64,000 nucleotides of DNA from Rhodobacter sp. SGA-6-6 (GCF_011043545.1 NZ_JAAKGP010000002.1:248001-312000); one strand, 5' to 3'. Shown: positions 32,966 to 41,931, counted from the stretch's first letter. The notes: generated by a model from the sequence alone, not told the origin. Made by a program: numbers and translations.

Positions 32966-34159
32966 ATGTTGTCCGCATTCCGCCGGGCCCGCAAGTCCTT
33001 GGCCCGCCTTGTCCTCTCCCGCCGCCTGCCGTTGCCCGCCCTGCTGTTGTCGGCCTTCGCGCTGACCGGCTGCGTGGCCGGGGGTCCCTCCGCCGGCCCC
33101 GCGACCACGCGGGGAGAGCCGGTGCAGGTCGCCCTTCTGGTCCCCGGCGGCTCGGGCCAGGCCACCGATGCGGCCATGGCCACCCAGCTGGAAAACGCGG
33201 CGCGGCTGGCGATGGCGGACCTGTCCGGCGTCGCCATCGACCTGCGGGTCTACCAGACCGGCGGCAGCCCCGAGGCCGCCCGCGCCATGGCGGTGAAGGC
33301 GATGGACGAGGGCGCCAAGGTCATCCTCGGCCCGGTCTTCGCGCAGGAGGCCAATGCGGCCGGCGTCGCCGCCGCCGGGCGCGGCATCTCGGTCCTCGCC
33401 TTCTCGAACAACACCGACATCGCCGGCGGCAATGTCTATGTCCTCGGGCCGACCTTCGCCAACACCGCCCGCCGGCTGGCCTCCTATGCCGTCCGCCAGG
33501 GCAAGAACCGCATCATGATCGTGCATGACAAGAATGCGGCGGGCGAGGCCGGCAAGGCCGCGATCCAGCGCGGCGTCTCCGCCGCCGGCGGCACCATCGT
33601 CGCCGTCTCCGGCTACGAATTCTCGCAAAGCGGTGTCGCCGCCGCCGCGCCCTCGATCGTCTCGACGGCCCGGAGCGCGGGCGCTTCGGCGCTGTTCCTG
33701 ACCGCCGACACCGCCGGTGCGCTGCCCCTCTTGTCGCAGACGCTGATCGACAGCGGGCTGGACCGTTCGGCGACCAAGTTCCTGGGCCTGACCCGCTGGG
33801 ACATCCCCTCGGCCACGCTGTCGCTGCCCGGCGTGCAGGGCGGCTGGTTCGCCATGCCGGACCCCAATCTCTACGCCCAGTTCCAGAGCCGCTACCAGGC
33901 CGCCTATGGCGAGACGCCGCTGCCGATCGCGGGCCTCGCCTATGACGGCATCGCCGCCATCGGCGCGCTGGCGAAATCCGGCAAGGGCCTCGGCGCCGCC
34001 GGGCTGACCCAGAACGCGGGCTTCGTCGGCGTCACCGGCATCTTCCGCCTGCGCCCCGACGGCAGCAACGAGCGCGGCCTCGCCATCGCCGAAATCCGCA
34101 ACAACCAGGTCTTCGTGATTGACCCCGCCCCCCGCAGCTTCGCCGGCGCCGGCTTCTGA
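32966..34159 (+). CDS. Penicillin-binding protein activator, LppC/LpoA-like lipoprotein
   Basis: 397 aa. Signal peptide with lipobox LTGC (Cys36), then a periplasmic-binding-protein-like fold of the LppC family: VALLVPGGSGQATDAAMATQLENAARLAMAD, ILGPVFAQEANA, SVLAFSNNT and GLAYDGIAAIGALA. In enterobacteria LpoA activates PBP1A; here the protein is shorter, lacking the extra N-terminal helical domain of LpoA, so the same role is plausible but unproven. Divergent from rsmI-yraN and just upstream of glnD. Confidence 0.87.
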   Translation: MLSAFRRARKSLARLVLSRRLPLPALLLSAFALTGCVAGGPSAGPATTRGEPVQVALLVPGGSGQATDAAMATQLENAARLAMADLSGVAIDLRVYQTGGSPEAARAMAVKAMDEGAKVILGPVFAQEANAAGVAAAGRGISVLAFSNNTDIAGGNVYVLGPTFANTARRLASYAVRQGKNRIMIVHDKNAAGEAGKAAIQRGVSAAGGTIVAVSGYEFSQSGVAAAAPSIVSTARSAGASALFLTADTAGALPLLSQTLIDSGLDRSATKFLGLTRWDIPSATLSLPGVQGGWFAMPDPNLYAQFQSRYQAAYGETPLPIAGLAYDGIAAIGALAKSGKGLGAAGLTQNAGFVGVTGIFRLRPDGSNERGLAIAEIRNNQVFVIDPAPRSFAGAGF

Positions 34160-34223
34160 TCCGGCCGGGGCCATCGCCCCGTCCGCCCTTTCCGAAGGAC
34201 CGCTGGCCGGGGGGCCGCTGCTG

Positions 34224-36950
34224 ATGCCCCCCGACCAGATCATCGACCCGCGCGCGGTGATGGCCGCGATCCTGGCCGAACTGCCGCCGGGCACCGATCC
34301 GCGCGCCGCCCGCGGCATCGCCACCCGCCACCTGGCCGAAGCGAAGGCCCGGGCCAACGCCGTGCTGGAGGCCGGCTTCGCCAACGACCCGCGCCATGCA
34401 AGGCACCTGATCACCTCGCAGGCGCATCTGACCGACGGGCTGGTGATCGCTGCCCTTGCGGTGTCGCAGCACCTGCATCCGCTGCCCTCCCCGACCGAGG
34501 CCGAGCGCATCGCCGTGCTCGCCGTCGGCGGCTACGGCCGCGCCGAGATGGCGCCGCAATCCGACGTGGACCTGTTGTTCCTGACGCCGTGGAAGATCAC
34601 CCCCTGGGCGGAATCGGTGATCGAGACCATGCTCTACCTGCTCTGGGACCTGAAGCTGAAGGTCGGCCATGCCAGCCGCACGGTGAAGGACTGCATCCGG
34701 CTGGGGCGCGAGGACATCACCATCCGCACCGCCCTGCTGGAGCACCGCTTCATCGCCGGCCACGCGCCCTTGGCCGCCGAACTGGCCGACCGGCTCTGGG
34801 GCGAGCTGTTCCGCAACTCCGGCCCCGAATTCATCGAGGCCAAGCTGGCCGAACGCACCGCCCGGCACAAAAGACAGGGCGGCCAGCGCTATGTGCTGGA
34901 ACCCAACGTCAAGGAGGGCAAGGGCGGCTTGCGCGACCTGCAGACGCTCTACTGGATCGGCAAATATCTGCACCGCGTGCCCCGCGCCTCGGGCCTGGTC
35001 GATGCGGGTCTCTTCACCCGCGACGAATACGAGGCCTTCGCCCGGGCCGAGGATTTCCTCTGGGCCGTCCGCTGCCACCTGCACTACATCGCGAAGCGCC
35101 CCACCGACCAGCTGACCTTCGACCTGCAGGTCGAGGTGGCGGCACGGATGGGATATTCCGACCAGCGCGGACGGCGGGCGGTGGAGGTGTTCATGCAGGA
35201 CTACTTCCTCCACGCCACCCGCGTCGGCGAACTGACCCGCATCTTCCTGACCGAGCTGGAAGCCCGCCACGCCAAGCGCGAGGCCAGCCTGTTCGGCATC
35301 TTCCGCCGCACCAAGAGGGTGAAACCGGGCTACAAGCTGGTGCAGGGAAGGCTGGACCTGAAGGACCCCAGGGCCTTCCTCCAGGACAAGCTGAACCTGC
35401 TGCGGGTGTTCGAGGAAGGCTTGCGCACCGGCTACCTGATCCACCCCAACGTGATGCGGATCGTCGCCGCCAACCTGCACCTGATCGACGACGACATGCG
35501 CGAGGACCCCGAGGCCGCGCGCATCTTCCTCGACCTGCTGCTGAAGCACGGCAACCCGGAACGCAGCTTGCGGCGGATGAACGAACTCGGCGTCCTCGCC
35601 GCCTTCATCCCCGAGTTCGAGCCGATCGTGGCGATGATGCAGTTCAACGTCTACCACCACTACACGGTGGACGAGCACATCATCCAGACCATCTCGATCC
35701 TCGCCCAGATCGAGCGCGGCGAGCTGGTCGAGGACCTGCCGCTGTCGTCCTCGATCCTGAAGGAGGGCGTCAACCGCCGGGTGCTCTACGTCGCGCTGCT
35801 GCTGCACGACATCGGCAAGGGCAGGCCGGAGGACCATTCCATCCTCGGCGCCCGCATAGCCCGGCAGGTCTGCCCCCGCCTCGGCCTGACCGAGGAGGAA
35901 TGCGAGACCGTCGAATGGCTGGTGCGCTATCACCTGCTGATGTCCGACATGGCGCAGAAGCGCGACATCGGCGACCCGCGCACCGTGCGCGACTTCGCCA
36001 AGGCGGTGAAGACGCGGAAACGGCTGGACCTGCTGACGGTGCTGACCACCTGCGACATCCGCGGCGTCGGGCCGAACACCTGGAACAACTGGAAGGCCAT
36101 GCTGCTGCGCCAGCTGCACAAGGAGACAGCGGCGGCGCTGGAAGGCGGGCTGGAACGGGTCAACCGCGAGAACCGCGAGGACGAGGCCAAGCGCGCCCTG
36201 CGCGAGCGGCTTTCCGACTGGGACGCCAAGGACCTGCGGGCGGAACTGGCCCGCCATTACCCGCCCTATTGGCAGGGGCTGATGACCGACACCCATGCGG
36301 TCTTCGCCACCCTCTTGCGCGGGCTGGCCGACGACGAGATCCGCATCGACCTGCATCCCGATCCCGACCGCGACGCCACCCGCGCCTGTTTCGCGCTGGC
36401 CGACCATCCCGGCATCTTCTCGCGCCTCGCCGGGGCCTTGGCGCTGGTCGGCGCCAACGTGGTGGACGCGCGGACCTATACTTCCAAGGACGGCTACGCC
36501 ACGCCGGTGTTCTGGGTGCAGGACGCCGAGGGCAAGCCCTACGAGGTCTCGCGCCTGCCCCGGCTGCGCCAGATGATCGAGCGCACGCTGAAGGGCGAGG
36601 TGATGCCGCGCGAGGCGCTGAAGGACCGCGACAAGGTGAAGAAGCGCGAGCGCGAGTTCCGCTTCCCCACCCATATCACCTTCGACAACGAGGGTTCGGA
36701 CATCTACACCATCATCGAGGTCGACACCCGCGACCGGCCGGGCCTGCTGTATGACCTGACCCGGACGCTGGCCAACAACACCATCTCCATCGTCTCGGCG
36801 GTGATCGCCACCTACGGCGCGCAGGTGGTGGACACCTTCTACGTCAAGGACATGTTCGGCCTGAAGCTGCACCAGAAGGCCAAGCAGGAGGCGCTGGAGA
36901 AGAAACTGCGCGCCGCCATCGCCGAGGGGGCGGAGCGGGCGCAGGGATGA
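34224..36950 (+). CDS. glnD: Bifunctional PII uridylyltransferase / uridylyl-removing enzyme
   Basis: 908 aa from ATG 34224; the nitrogen sensor that modifies PII proteins according to glutamine. Domains: nucleotidyltransferase (GGYGRAEMAPQSDVDLLFL), GlnD-type helical linker (LEPNVKEGKGGLRDLQTLYW), HD hydrolase (LLHDIGKGRPEDHS) and two C-terminal ACT domains (ADHPGIFSRLAGALALVG; RDRPGLLYDLTRTLANN) for glutamine sensing. Start uncertain: the frame is open to a TTG at 34119, inside the upstream gene, which would add 35 residues. Separated by 154 bp from murJ, as is common in this group. Confidence 0.92.
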   Translation: MPPDQIIDPRAVMAAILAELPPGTDPRAARGIATRHLAEAKARANAVLEAGFANDPRHARHLITSQAHLTDGLVIAALAVSQHLHPLPSPTEAERIAVLAVGGYGRAEMAPQSDVDLLFLTPWKITPWAESVIETMLYLLWDLKLKVGHASRTVKDCIRLGREDITIRTALLEHRFIAGHAPLAAELADRLWGELFRNSGPEFIEAKLAERTARHKRQGGQRYVLEPNVKEGKGGLRDLQTLYWIGKYLHRVPRASGLVDAGLFTRDEYEAFARAEDFLWAVRCHLHYIAKRPTDQLTFDLQVEVAARMGYSDQRGRRAVEVFMQDYFLHATRVGELTRIFLTELEARHAKREASLFGIFRRTKRVKPGYKLVQGRLDLKDPRAFLQDKLNLLRVFEEGLRTGYLIHPNVMRIVAANLHLIDDDMREDPEAARIFLDLLLKHGNPERSLRRMNELGVLAAFIPEFEPIVAMMQFNVYHHYTVDEHIIQTISILAQIERGELVEDLPLSSSILKEGVNRRVLYVALLLHDIGKGRPEDHSILGARIARQVCPRLGLTEEECETVEWLVRYHLLMSDMAQKRDIGDPRTVRDFAKAVKTRKRLDLLTVLTTCDIRGVGPNTWNNWKAMLLRQLHKETAAALEGGLERVNRENREDEAKRALRERLSDWDAKDLRAELARHYPPYWQGLMTDTHAVFATLLRGLADDEIRIDLHPDPDRDATRACFALADHPGIFSRLAGALALVGANVVDARTYTSKDGYATPVFWVQDAEGKPYEVSRLPRLRQMIERTLKGEVMPREALKDRDKVKKREREFRFPTHITFDNEGSDIYTIIEVDTRDRPGLLYDLTRTLANNTISIVSAVIATYGAQVVDTFYVKDMFGLKLHQKAKQEALEKKLRAAIAEGAERAQG

Positions 36951-36957
36951 CCCCCGC

Positions 36958-37069
36958 CTCGTCGAGCACTCCGTGCACTCCTCGGCTTGCCCTTTCCCTG
37001 CAAGCAGCGCAGGAAGCAGCCGACGAACAAGACGCCGGTCCGCGAGGAGTGCACGGAGTGCTCGACGAG
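36958..37069. repeat. 27-bp perfect inverted repeat between glnD and murJ
   Basis: The arms 36958-36984 and 37043-37069 are exact reverse complements (CTCGTCGAGCACTCCGTGCA followed by CTCCTCG). Each arm carries a small dyad (GCAC-TCC-GTGC). The 58-base spacer includes GCTTGCCC and GCAAGCAGC, which can extend pairing. The left arm begins eight bases after the glnD stop and the right arm ends 35 bases before murJ. The left unit resembles the element after comM. Confidence 0.75.
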
Positions 37070-37104
37070 CGATCCGGGACCGAAGCCCCGAAAGGCCCCG
37101 CCCA

Positions 37105-38649
37105 ATGAAACCCATGCGCCTGATCTCGGGCTTCCTGACCGTCGGCTTCTGGACGCTGATGTCCCGCATCGCCGGGCTGGTGCGCGACATCCTGATGGCC
37201 CGCTTCCTGGGCGACGGGCCGGTGGCCGAGGCCTTCGTGGTGGCGCAGTCGCTGCCCAACATGTTCCGCCGCTTCTTCGCCGAGGGCGCCTTCAACTTCG
37301 CCTTCATCCCGATGTTCGCCAAGAAGTCCGAGGCCGGCGAGGACGCGGAAGCCTTCGCCCGCGACGCCTATTGGGGCATGGCCGCGCTGCTGACCGTCTT
37401 CTCGGCCATCGCCATGCTGGCGATGCCGCTTCTGGTGCTGATGATGGCCTCCGGCTTCGCCGGGGACGAGAGGTTCGATCTTGCCGTCACCCTGGGGCGG
37501 ATCGCCTTTCCCTATATCCTGTTCATCTCGCTGACCGCGCTCCTGTCGGGGATGCTGAACGCGATGGGGCGTTTCCTCGTCACCTCGGCGGTGACCATCC
37601 TGCTGTCGCTCAGCCTGATCGCCGGGATGCTGCTGGCCGACCGCTTCGGCTGGGACATGGGGCGGACGCTGGCCTGGGCGGTCACGGTCTCCGGGGTGCT
37701 GCAACTGCTGGTCTGCTGGATCGCCGTGCGCCGCCTCGGCTTCCGCCTGCCCTTCCGTCGGCCGGTGCTGACGCCGGAATTGAAGCGCCTTGCCATCATC
37801 GCCGCCCCCGCCGTGCTGGCGGGGGGCGTGGTGCAGGTGAACCTGATCGTCGGCCGCCAGGTCGCCTCGATGACCGAGGGCGCGATGGTCTGGCTCTACA
37901 ACGCCGACCGTCTCTACCAGCTGCCGCTCGGCGTGGTCGGCATCGCCATCGGCATCGTGCTGCTGCCGGAACTGTCCCGCCGCCTGCGCGCCGGCGACGA
38001 CGAGGGGTCGCGCAATGCCTACAACCGCGGCACCGAATTCGCGCTGCTGCTGACGGTGCCCGCAGCGGTGGCGCTGGTGGTGATCGCCTGGCCGATCATC
38101 ACCGTGGTCTACCAGCGCGGCGCCTTCGGACCCGAGGCCGCGGTCTACACCGCGCAGGCGCTGGCCGCCTATGGCGTCGGCCTGCCCGCCTTCGTGCTGC
38201 AGAAGGTGCTGCAGCCGCTGTATTATGCCCGCGAGGACACCCGCAGCCCGTTCCGCTTCGCGCTGTGGTCGATGGTGGTCAACGTGGTGCTGGCGGTCGG
38301 GCTCTTGCCCGTCCTCGGCTTCCTCGCCGCCGCCATCGCCACTTCGGTGTCCGCCTGGGTGATGGTCTGGCAGCTCTGGCACGGCAGCCGGAAGATGGGA
38401 GAGGCCGCCACCTTCGACCCCCGCTTCCTGCACCGGCTGCCGCGGATCATCGCCGCCTCGGCGCTGATGGGCGCGGTGCTCTGGGGCCTGTCCTGGGCGC
38501 TTGCCGGGCAGCTGGCCACCCCCGGCCCGCGCACGGCGGCACTCGGCGGGATCATCCTCGCCGGCATCGCCACCTATTTCGCCGCCGCGGCCGCCCTCGG
38601 CGCGATGAGCCTGCCGGAGCTGAAATCGGTCCTGCGCAGAAAGCGGTAG
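37105..38649 (+). CDS. murJ: Lipid II flippase MurJ
   Basis: 514 aa polytopic membrane protein of the MOP superfamily, flipping lipid II for peptidoglycan synthesis. About 14 membrane segments. Family signatures: LVRDILMARFLG, AFVVAQSLPNMFRRFFAEGAF, FVLQKVLQPLYYAREDTRSPF. ATG at 37105 fits the family N-terminus (MKPMRLISGFLTVGFWTLMSR). Its 5' region holds the right arm of a 27-bp inverted repeat, which could influence translation or termination from glnD. Confidence 0.94.
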   Translation: MKPMRLISGFLTVGFWTLMSRIAGLVRDILMARFLGDGPVAEAFVVAQSLPNMFRRFFAEGAFNFAFIPMFAKKSEAGEDAEAFARDAYWGMAALLTVFSAIAMLAMPLLVLMMASGFAGDERFDLAVTLGRIAFPYILFISLTALLSGMLNAMGRFLVTSAVTILLSLSLIAGMLLADRFGWDMGRTLAWAVTVSGVLQLLVCWIAVRRLGFRLPFRRPVLTPELKRLAIIAAPAVLAGGVVQVNLIVGRQVASMTEGAMVWLYNADRLYQLPLGVVGIAIGIVLLPELSRRLRAGDDEGSRNAYNRGTEFALLLTVPAAVALVVIAWPIITVVYQRGAFGPEAAVYTAQALAAYGVGLPAFVLQKVLQPLYYAREDTRSPFRFALWSMVVNVVLAVGLLPVLGFLAAAIATSVSAWVMVWQLWHGSRKMGEAATFDPRFLHRLPRIIAASALMGAVLWGLSWALAGQLATPGPRTAALGGIILAGIATYFAAAAALGAMSLPELKSVLRRKR

Positions 38650-38670
38650 GGCATCGCTCCCGCTACTTCG

Positions 38671-38887
38671 GGCGGGAACAGGCGAGGCACTGCCTCGCCC
38701 CCGCCCGTGCGCAGCGGTAGCACCCGGAAACGCTGGCAGCCCTGAACCCCGCGAGGCCAGCGCCCGACCCGGCGGGCGAGAAGCGCCCGCCGAGGGCGGG
38801 GCGGGCGCTGGCCGTGCCTTAGGGGCCCGGCCGGACAAGGTGAACCGTTGCGCCTTGGCGAAGGCACACGCCTTCGCCAAGGAAACC
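38671..38887 (-). repeat. 217-bp multi-hairpin dispersed repeat, copy A
   Basis: Between the convergent murJ and rhomboid genes. In order on the plus strand: GGCGAGGCA-C-TGCCTCGCC; a long stem of GAGGCCAGCGCCCG with CGGGCGCTGGCC enclosing GCGGGCG-AGAAG-CGCCCGC; a G/C stem around GGGGCCCGGCC; and CCTTGGCGAAGGC-ACAC-GCCTTCGCCAAGG. It ends with GGAAACC 16 bases before the rhomboid stop. Assigned to the minus strand because each copy lies directly beyond the stop of a minus-strand gene. Confidence 0.8.
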
Positions 38888-38903
38888 GGGACGGGCACCT
38901 ACC

Positions 38904-39590
38904 CTACCTGTTCCGCAGCCGCCCCATCACCCGGTTCCAGCCGCCCGGCGCCACCACGAAGGACAGCAGGAACCCGGTCGCGAAGCCGGCCAGTTCGGCC
39001 ACCCAGGCCACGCCGCCGTAGATCGCGCCGAAGAAGATCTGCACCCCCATCAGCACGCCGATCAGGGTGAAGGCCCGCCACTGGTTGCCCCCGGTCGCCG
39101 CCTGCCGCACCCACATCAGGAAGGTGAAGGCGCCGATCAGCCCGTAGACCGCCGGGAAGCCGCCCACCAGCGGCACCCGGTTGCCCGGCATCACCAGCGT
39201 GTAGACCAGCGCCGCCATGGCCGCCGAGCCCACGAAGACCAGCGCCACCGCCCACCAGCGGAACACCTCGCCCACCATCTTGCCCAAGGCCAAGAGCAGG
39301 ACCACCACGAAGACGGTCGAGGTCACCTCCCCCTGCACCAGCACGTAGGAGACCTGCCGCCAGAGCGTCTCCAGCGGCCATTCTCCCGTCTCCAGCGCCC
39401 GGCGCAGGAAATCGGGCGAGAAGGCGAACCATTCCATCGCCCGCAGCCGCCAGCCCACGGCCTCCGGCCCCCCGGCCAGGCCGGAGGTCCCCAGCTGCAC
39501 CACCACCTCCACCGCGATCAGCGGCAGGGCCAGCACCCAGACGATCCAGGGCAGCGGGTTCAGCGGCGGGGCATTCAGGTCGCGGTCCAT
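38904..39590 (-). CDS. Rhomboid-family membrane protein lacking the catalytic residues
   Basis: 228 aa with about six membrane segments. The rhomboid TM4 pattern GxSGxxxGLxGAF is represented by GGFPAVYGLIGAF: the catalytic Ser position is Phe145 and the following Gly is Pro146. The TM6 His position (AHLGG in active enzymes) is Glu199 in AELAGFATGFLL, and the TM2 His region (FVHG..H...N) reads LVQGEVTST. So it should be a proteolytically inactive member, akin in principle to iRhom or derlin proteins. ATG at 39590 follows AAGGAG. Divergent from trpS by 84 bp. Confidence 0.8.
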   Translation of the reverse strand: MDRDLNAPPLNPLPWIVWVLALPLIAVEVVVQLGTSGLAGGPEAVGWRLRAMEWFAFSPDFLRRALETGEWPLETLWRQVSYVLVQGEVTSTVFVVVLLLALGKMVGEVFRWWAVALVFVGSAAMAALVYTLVMPGNRVPLVGGFPAVYGLIGAFTFLMWVRQAATGGNQWRAFTLIGVLMGVQIFFGAIYGGVAWVAELAGFATGFLLSFVVAPGGWNRVMGRLRNR

Positions 39591-39674
39591 CCGGTCTCCT
39601 TCCGGGCGGGCCGTTGACGCCCCCCGGCCCATGGATTACGCGAGGAGGCCTGCGATTTCCAGACGGAGTCCCCC

Positions 39675-40697
39675 ATGGCCGCCAGCTTCAAACCCCGCAT
39701 CTTCTCGGGCATCCAGCCCTCGGGCGGGCTGACCCTCGGCAACTACCTCGGCGCGCTGAAGCGTTTCGTGGAAAAGCAGGAGGAAGGGATCGAGACGATC
39801 TACTGCCTCGTCGACATGCACGCGATCACCGTCTGGCAGGACCCCGAGAAGCTGCGCCAGCAGACCCGCGAGGCCGCCGCCGCCTTCATCGCCGCCGGGA
39901 TCGACCCGAAACGCTCGATCCTCTTCAACCAGTCCCAGGTCAGCGGCCATGCCGAACTGGCCTGGATCTTCAACTGCGTCGCCCGCATCGGCTGGATGTA
40001 TCGGATGACCCAGTTCAAGGACAAGACCTCGGGCAAGAACGCCGAGAATTCCTCGCTGGGCCTCCTGGCCTATCCCTCGCTGATGGCCGCCGACATCCTG
40101 CTCTACCACGCCACCATGGTGCCGGTGGGCGAGGACCAGAAGCAGCACCTGGAGCTGACCCGCGACATCGCCGCCAAGTTCAACCACGACTACGGCACCG
40201 AGTTCTTCCCGATCACCGAGCCGGTGATCGAAGGCGCCGCCACCAGGGTGATGAGCCTGACCGACGGCACGAAGAAGATGTCGAAGTCCGATCCGTCCGA
40301 CAACAGCCGCATCAACCTGACCGACGATGCCGACACCATCGCGAAGAAGATCCGCCGCGCCAAGACCGATCCCCTGCCGCTGCCCGAGACGGTGGAGGGG
40401 CTGAAGGACCGGCCCGATGCCCGCAACCTGGTGAACATCTACGCCGGCCTCTCGGGCCAGCCGGTGGCCGGGGTGGTGGCGGAATTCGCCGGCGCCCAGT
40501 TCGGCACCTTCAAGCCGAAGCTGGCCGAGCTGGCGGTGGCGAAACTCGCCCCGATCACCACCGAGATGAACCGGCTGATGAAGGACCCGGCCGAGATCGA
40601 CCGCATCCTCGGCGACGGCGCCGACCGCGCCGATGTCATCGCCGCCCCGATCCTGGCGCGGACAAAAGAGATCGTCGGCATGATCGGCCGGGGGTGA
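39675..40697 (+). CDS. trpS: Tryptophan-tRNA ligase
   Basis: 340 aa class I aminoacyl-tRNA synthetase. [19 protein letters not shown] contains the TIGN-type version of HIGH, and [10 protein letters not shown] near residues 199-208 is the KMSKS loop. Also [14 protein letters not shown] and [18 protein letters not shown] at 39675. Followed about 100 bp downstream by a clear intrinsic terminator. Confidence 0.96.
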   Translation: MAASFKPRIFSGIQPSGGLTLGNYLGALKRFVEKQEEGIETIYCLVDMHAITVWQDPEKLRQQTREAAAAFIAAGIDPKRSILFNQSQVSGHAELAWIFNCVARIGWMYRMTQFKDKTSGKNAENSSLGLLAYPSLMAADILLYHATMVPVGEDQKQHLELTRDIAAKFNHDYGTEFFPITEPVIEGAATRVMSLTDGTKKMSKSDPSDNSRINLTDDADTIAKKIRRAKTDPLPLPETVEGLKDRPDARNLVNIYAGLSGQPVAGVVAEFAGAQFGTFKPKLAELAVAKLAPITTEMNRLMKDPAEIDRILGDGADRADVIAAPILARTKEIVGMIGRG

Positions 40698-40798
40698 GGC
40701 CGTCACACGGCTGAATCCTTCGCCTGCCATCAAGGCGGCGGCGGGCTGTCCCCTTCCCCTCAGCCCGGGCCTCCCCAGACCCGGACCCGCCAATCTCG

Positions 40799-40836
40799 GG
40801 CCCCCGCGCCTCCCCTCGCGCGGGGGCCGTCTTTTT
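40799..40836 (+). terminator. Intrinsic terminator after trpS
   Basis: Perfect 11-bp stem GGCCCCCGCGC / GCGCGGGGGCC with an 8-base loop, followed by GTCTTTTT. The only textbook rho-independent terminator with a T-run that I see in this part of the window. Confidence 0.88.
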
Positions 40837-40906
40837 GCCGGGGCCGCGCCCGCGCGGGAACCATCCGGCCCGCCTTGTGGTTTTCCATCGCAAGGAGGAC
40901 CCGACG

Positions 40907-41113
40907 ATGACCCAGCCGCATCAGGACAAGACCGCCCCGAAGGACAGCTTCCGCGTCGAGGCCGAGGCGCAGAAGCGCAAGATGGACCAGGCGGCCAGCA
41001 AGCACGCCAACACCATCCCTGGCAATGCCGAGGCCAATGCCGGCGGCGTCAACCGCGAGAAGGGCGACCGCAAGGCCCGCCAGAACGACCGCGCCACCAA
41101 CGGCGGGGAATGA
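40907..41113 (+). CDS. Small hydrophilic protein, unknown
   Basis: 68 aa, rich in Lys, Gln, Asn, Ala and Asp, with no hydrophobic stretch; likely disordered or helical (DSFRVEAEAQKRKMDQAASK). AAGGAGG lies upstream of ATG 40907, which supports translation. It starts 70 bases after the trpS terminator and is followed 44 bases later by another 68-aa gene. Composition recalls stress- or desiccation-related small proteins, but no family is recognised. Confidence 0.7.
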   Translation: MTQPHQDKTAPKDSFRVEAEAQKRKMDQAASKHANTIPGNAEANAGGVNREKGDRKARQNDRATNGGE

Positions 41114-41157
41114 CCCCCGCCGCAGCCGTTCCCCGCAGCGACCCGAAGGAGGTAGCC

Positions 41158-41364
41158 ATGGAACATCCGAAGACGACCTGGGATGCCACCGCCCCGAAAG
41201 GCCCGGCCGGCGAGGCGGAGAAGAAACCCGCCAAGCCCAAGCCGCATGACTACGTCCGCCCCGCCGGGCGGAAGGAAATGGATATTCCGCCCCGGAAATG
41301 GGACATGGTGGACGAGCAGAACGACGAGTCCTTCCCCGCCAGCGACCCGCCGGGGAATTACTGA
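41158..41364 (+). CDS. Small protein with DESFPASDPPG motif
   Basis: 68 aa. The first half is Lys/Pro/Ala-rich and low complexity (EKKPAKPKPHDY); the C-terminus is VDEQNDESFPASDPPGNY. The ESFPASDPP motif recurs in small proteins of unknown role in many proteobacteria and cyanobacteria. A strong ribosome site (AAGGAGG) precedes ATG 41158. Together with the preceding gene it forms a two-gene unit. Function not known. Confidence 0.75.
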   Translation: MEHPKTTWDATAPKGPAGEAEKKPAKPKPHDYVRPAGRKEMDIPPRKWDMVDEQNDESFPASDPPGNY

Positions 41365-41384
41365 GCAGCCATTGGACAACCCTC

Positions 41385-41409
41385 ATGGCGGGCCCTTGCG
41401 GCCCGCCAT
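41385..41409. terminator. Hairpin between convergent small genes
   Basis: ATGGCGGGCC-CTTGC-GGCCCGCCAT, a perfect 10-bp stem with 5-base loop, without a T-run. Lies between the ends of the DESFPASDPP gene and the 64-aa minus-strand gene, and may serve both. Confidence 0.6.
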
Positions 41410-41452
41410 CGTCATGCCGGCGGTTGATCCGCGCGCTGGCCGACAGATGCCG

Positions 41453-41647
41453 TCATTCCCCCTTGCCGCCCGCCTTCGCGGCCTTGGACGGCGAAGCCGG
41501 CGGGACAAGGGCATTGCCCTCGGCCTGGACGCCGGGCAGCCAGTGCTTGCGGCGCAGCGACGCGCGCAGCCTGCGGGCTTCGGGGGTTGCGGGCTTGCCG
41601 AGGAACTCGGTCAGATCGAACGGCGCCTTCTGCGAGAACATCGTCAT
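41453..41647 (-). CDS. Small basic protein, unknown
   Basis: 64 aa. ATG 41647 has AGGAGG at ideal spacing, which is the main reason to accept the gene. The sequence begins MTMFSQKAPFDLTEFLGKPA, continues with a basic segment (ARRLRASLRRKHW) and ends in a Lys/Ala/Gly-rich tail. No family recognised. Lies in a cluster of three small genes. Confidence 0.6.
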   Translation of the reverse strand: MTMFSQKAPFDLTEFLGKPATPEARRLRASLRRKHWLPGVQAEGNALVPPASPSKAAKAGGKGE

Positions 41648-41931
41648 GGTCGCCTCCTGTGGCGGCGAAGTGCCGCCCCGACCGGCCTAGGAGGTATGGG
41701 GTCGCGTGGCAAGGTTAATCGGCCGATACGAATTCGGGCCGGGTTTCCGTCATTGCCACAGCGGCAGACCCCGTCTTTTCCACAGAAGAATTTGCAAGAA
41801 TTCGCTTTACAGGCTTCCCCGGCCCCAGCACTATATCTAGTAAGGGCGCGTCGAGCAAACGCTGACCCTTGCCAGACACCCAGCTTCTTGGGGTCTCCAT
41901 GGCCGCAAGGGCATCATGATGAGGCCGGGCA

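Noticed and set aside
34032-37322. Long minus-strand open frame opposite glnD
   Set aside because: Glu/Asp/His-poor fold signals, no recognisable domain, and GlnD on the other strand is unambiguous.
41790-41840. Promoter for the YbjN gene (TTTACA ... TATATC)
   Set aside because: Spacing of the two hexamers is 20 bases, outside the normal range; left as an AT-rich island.
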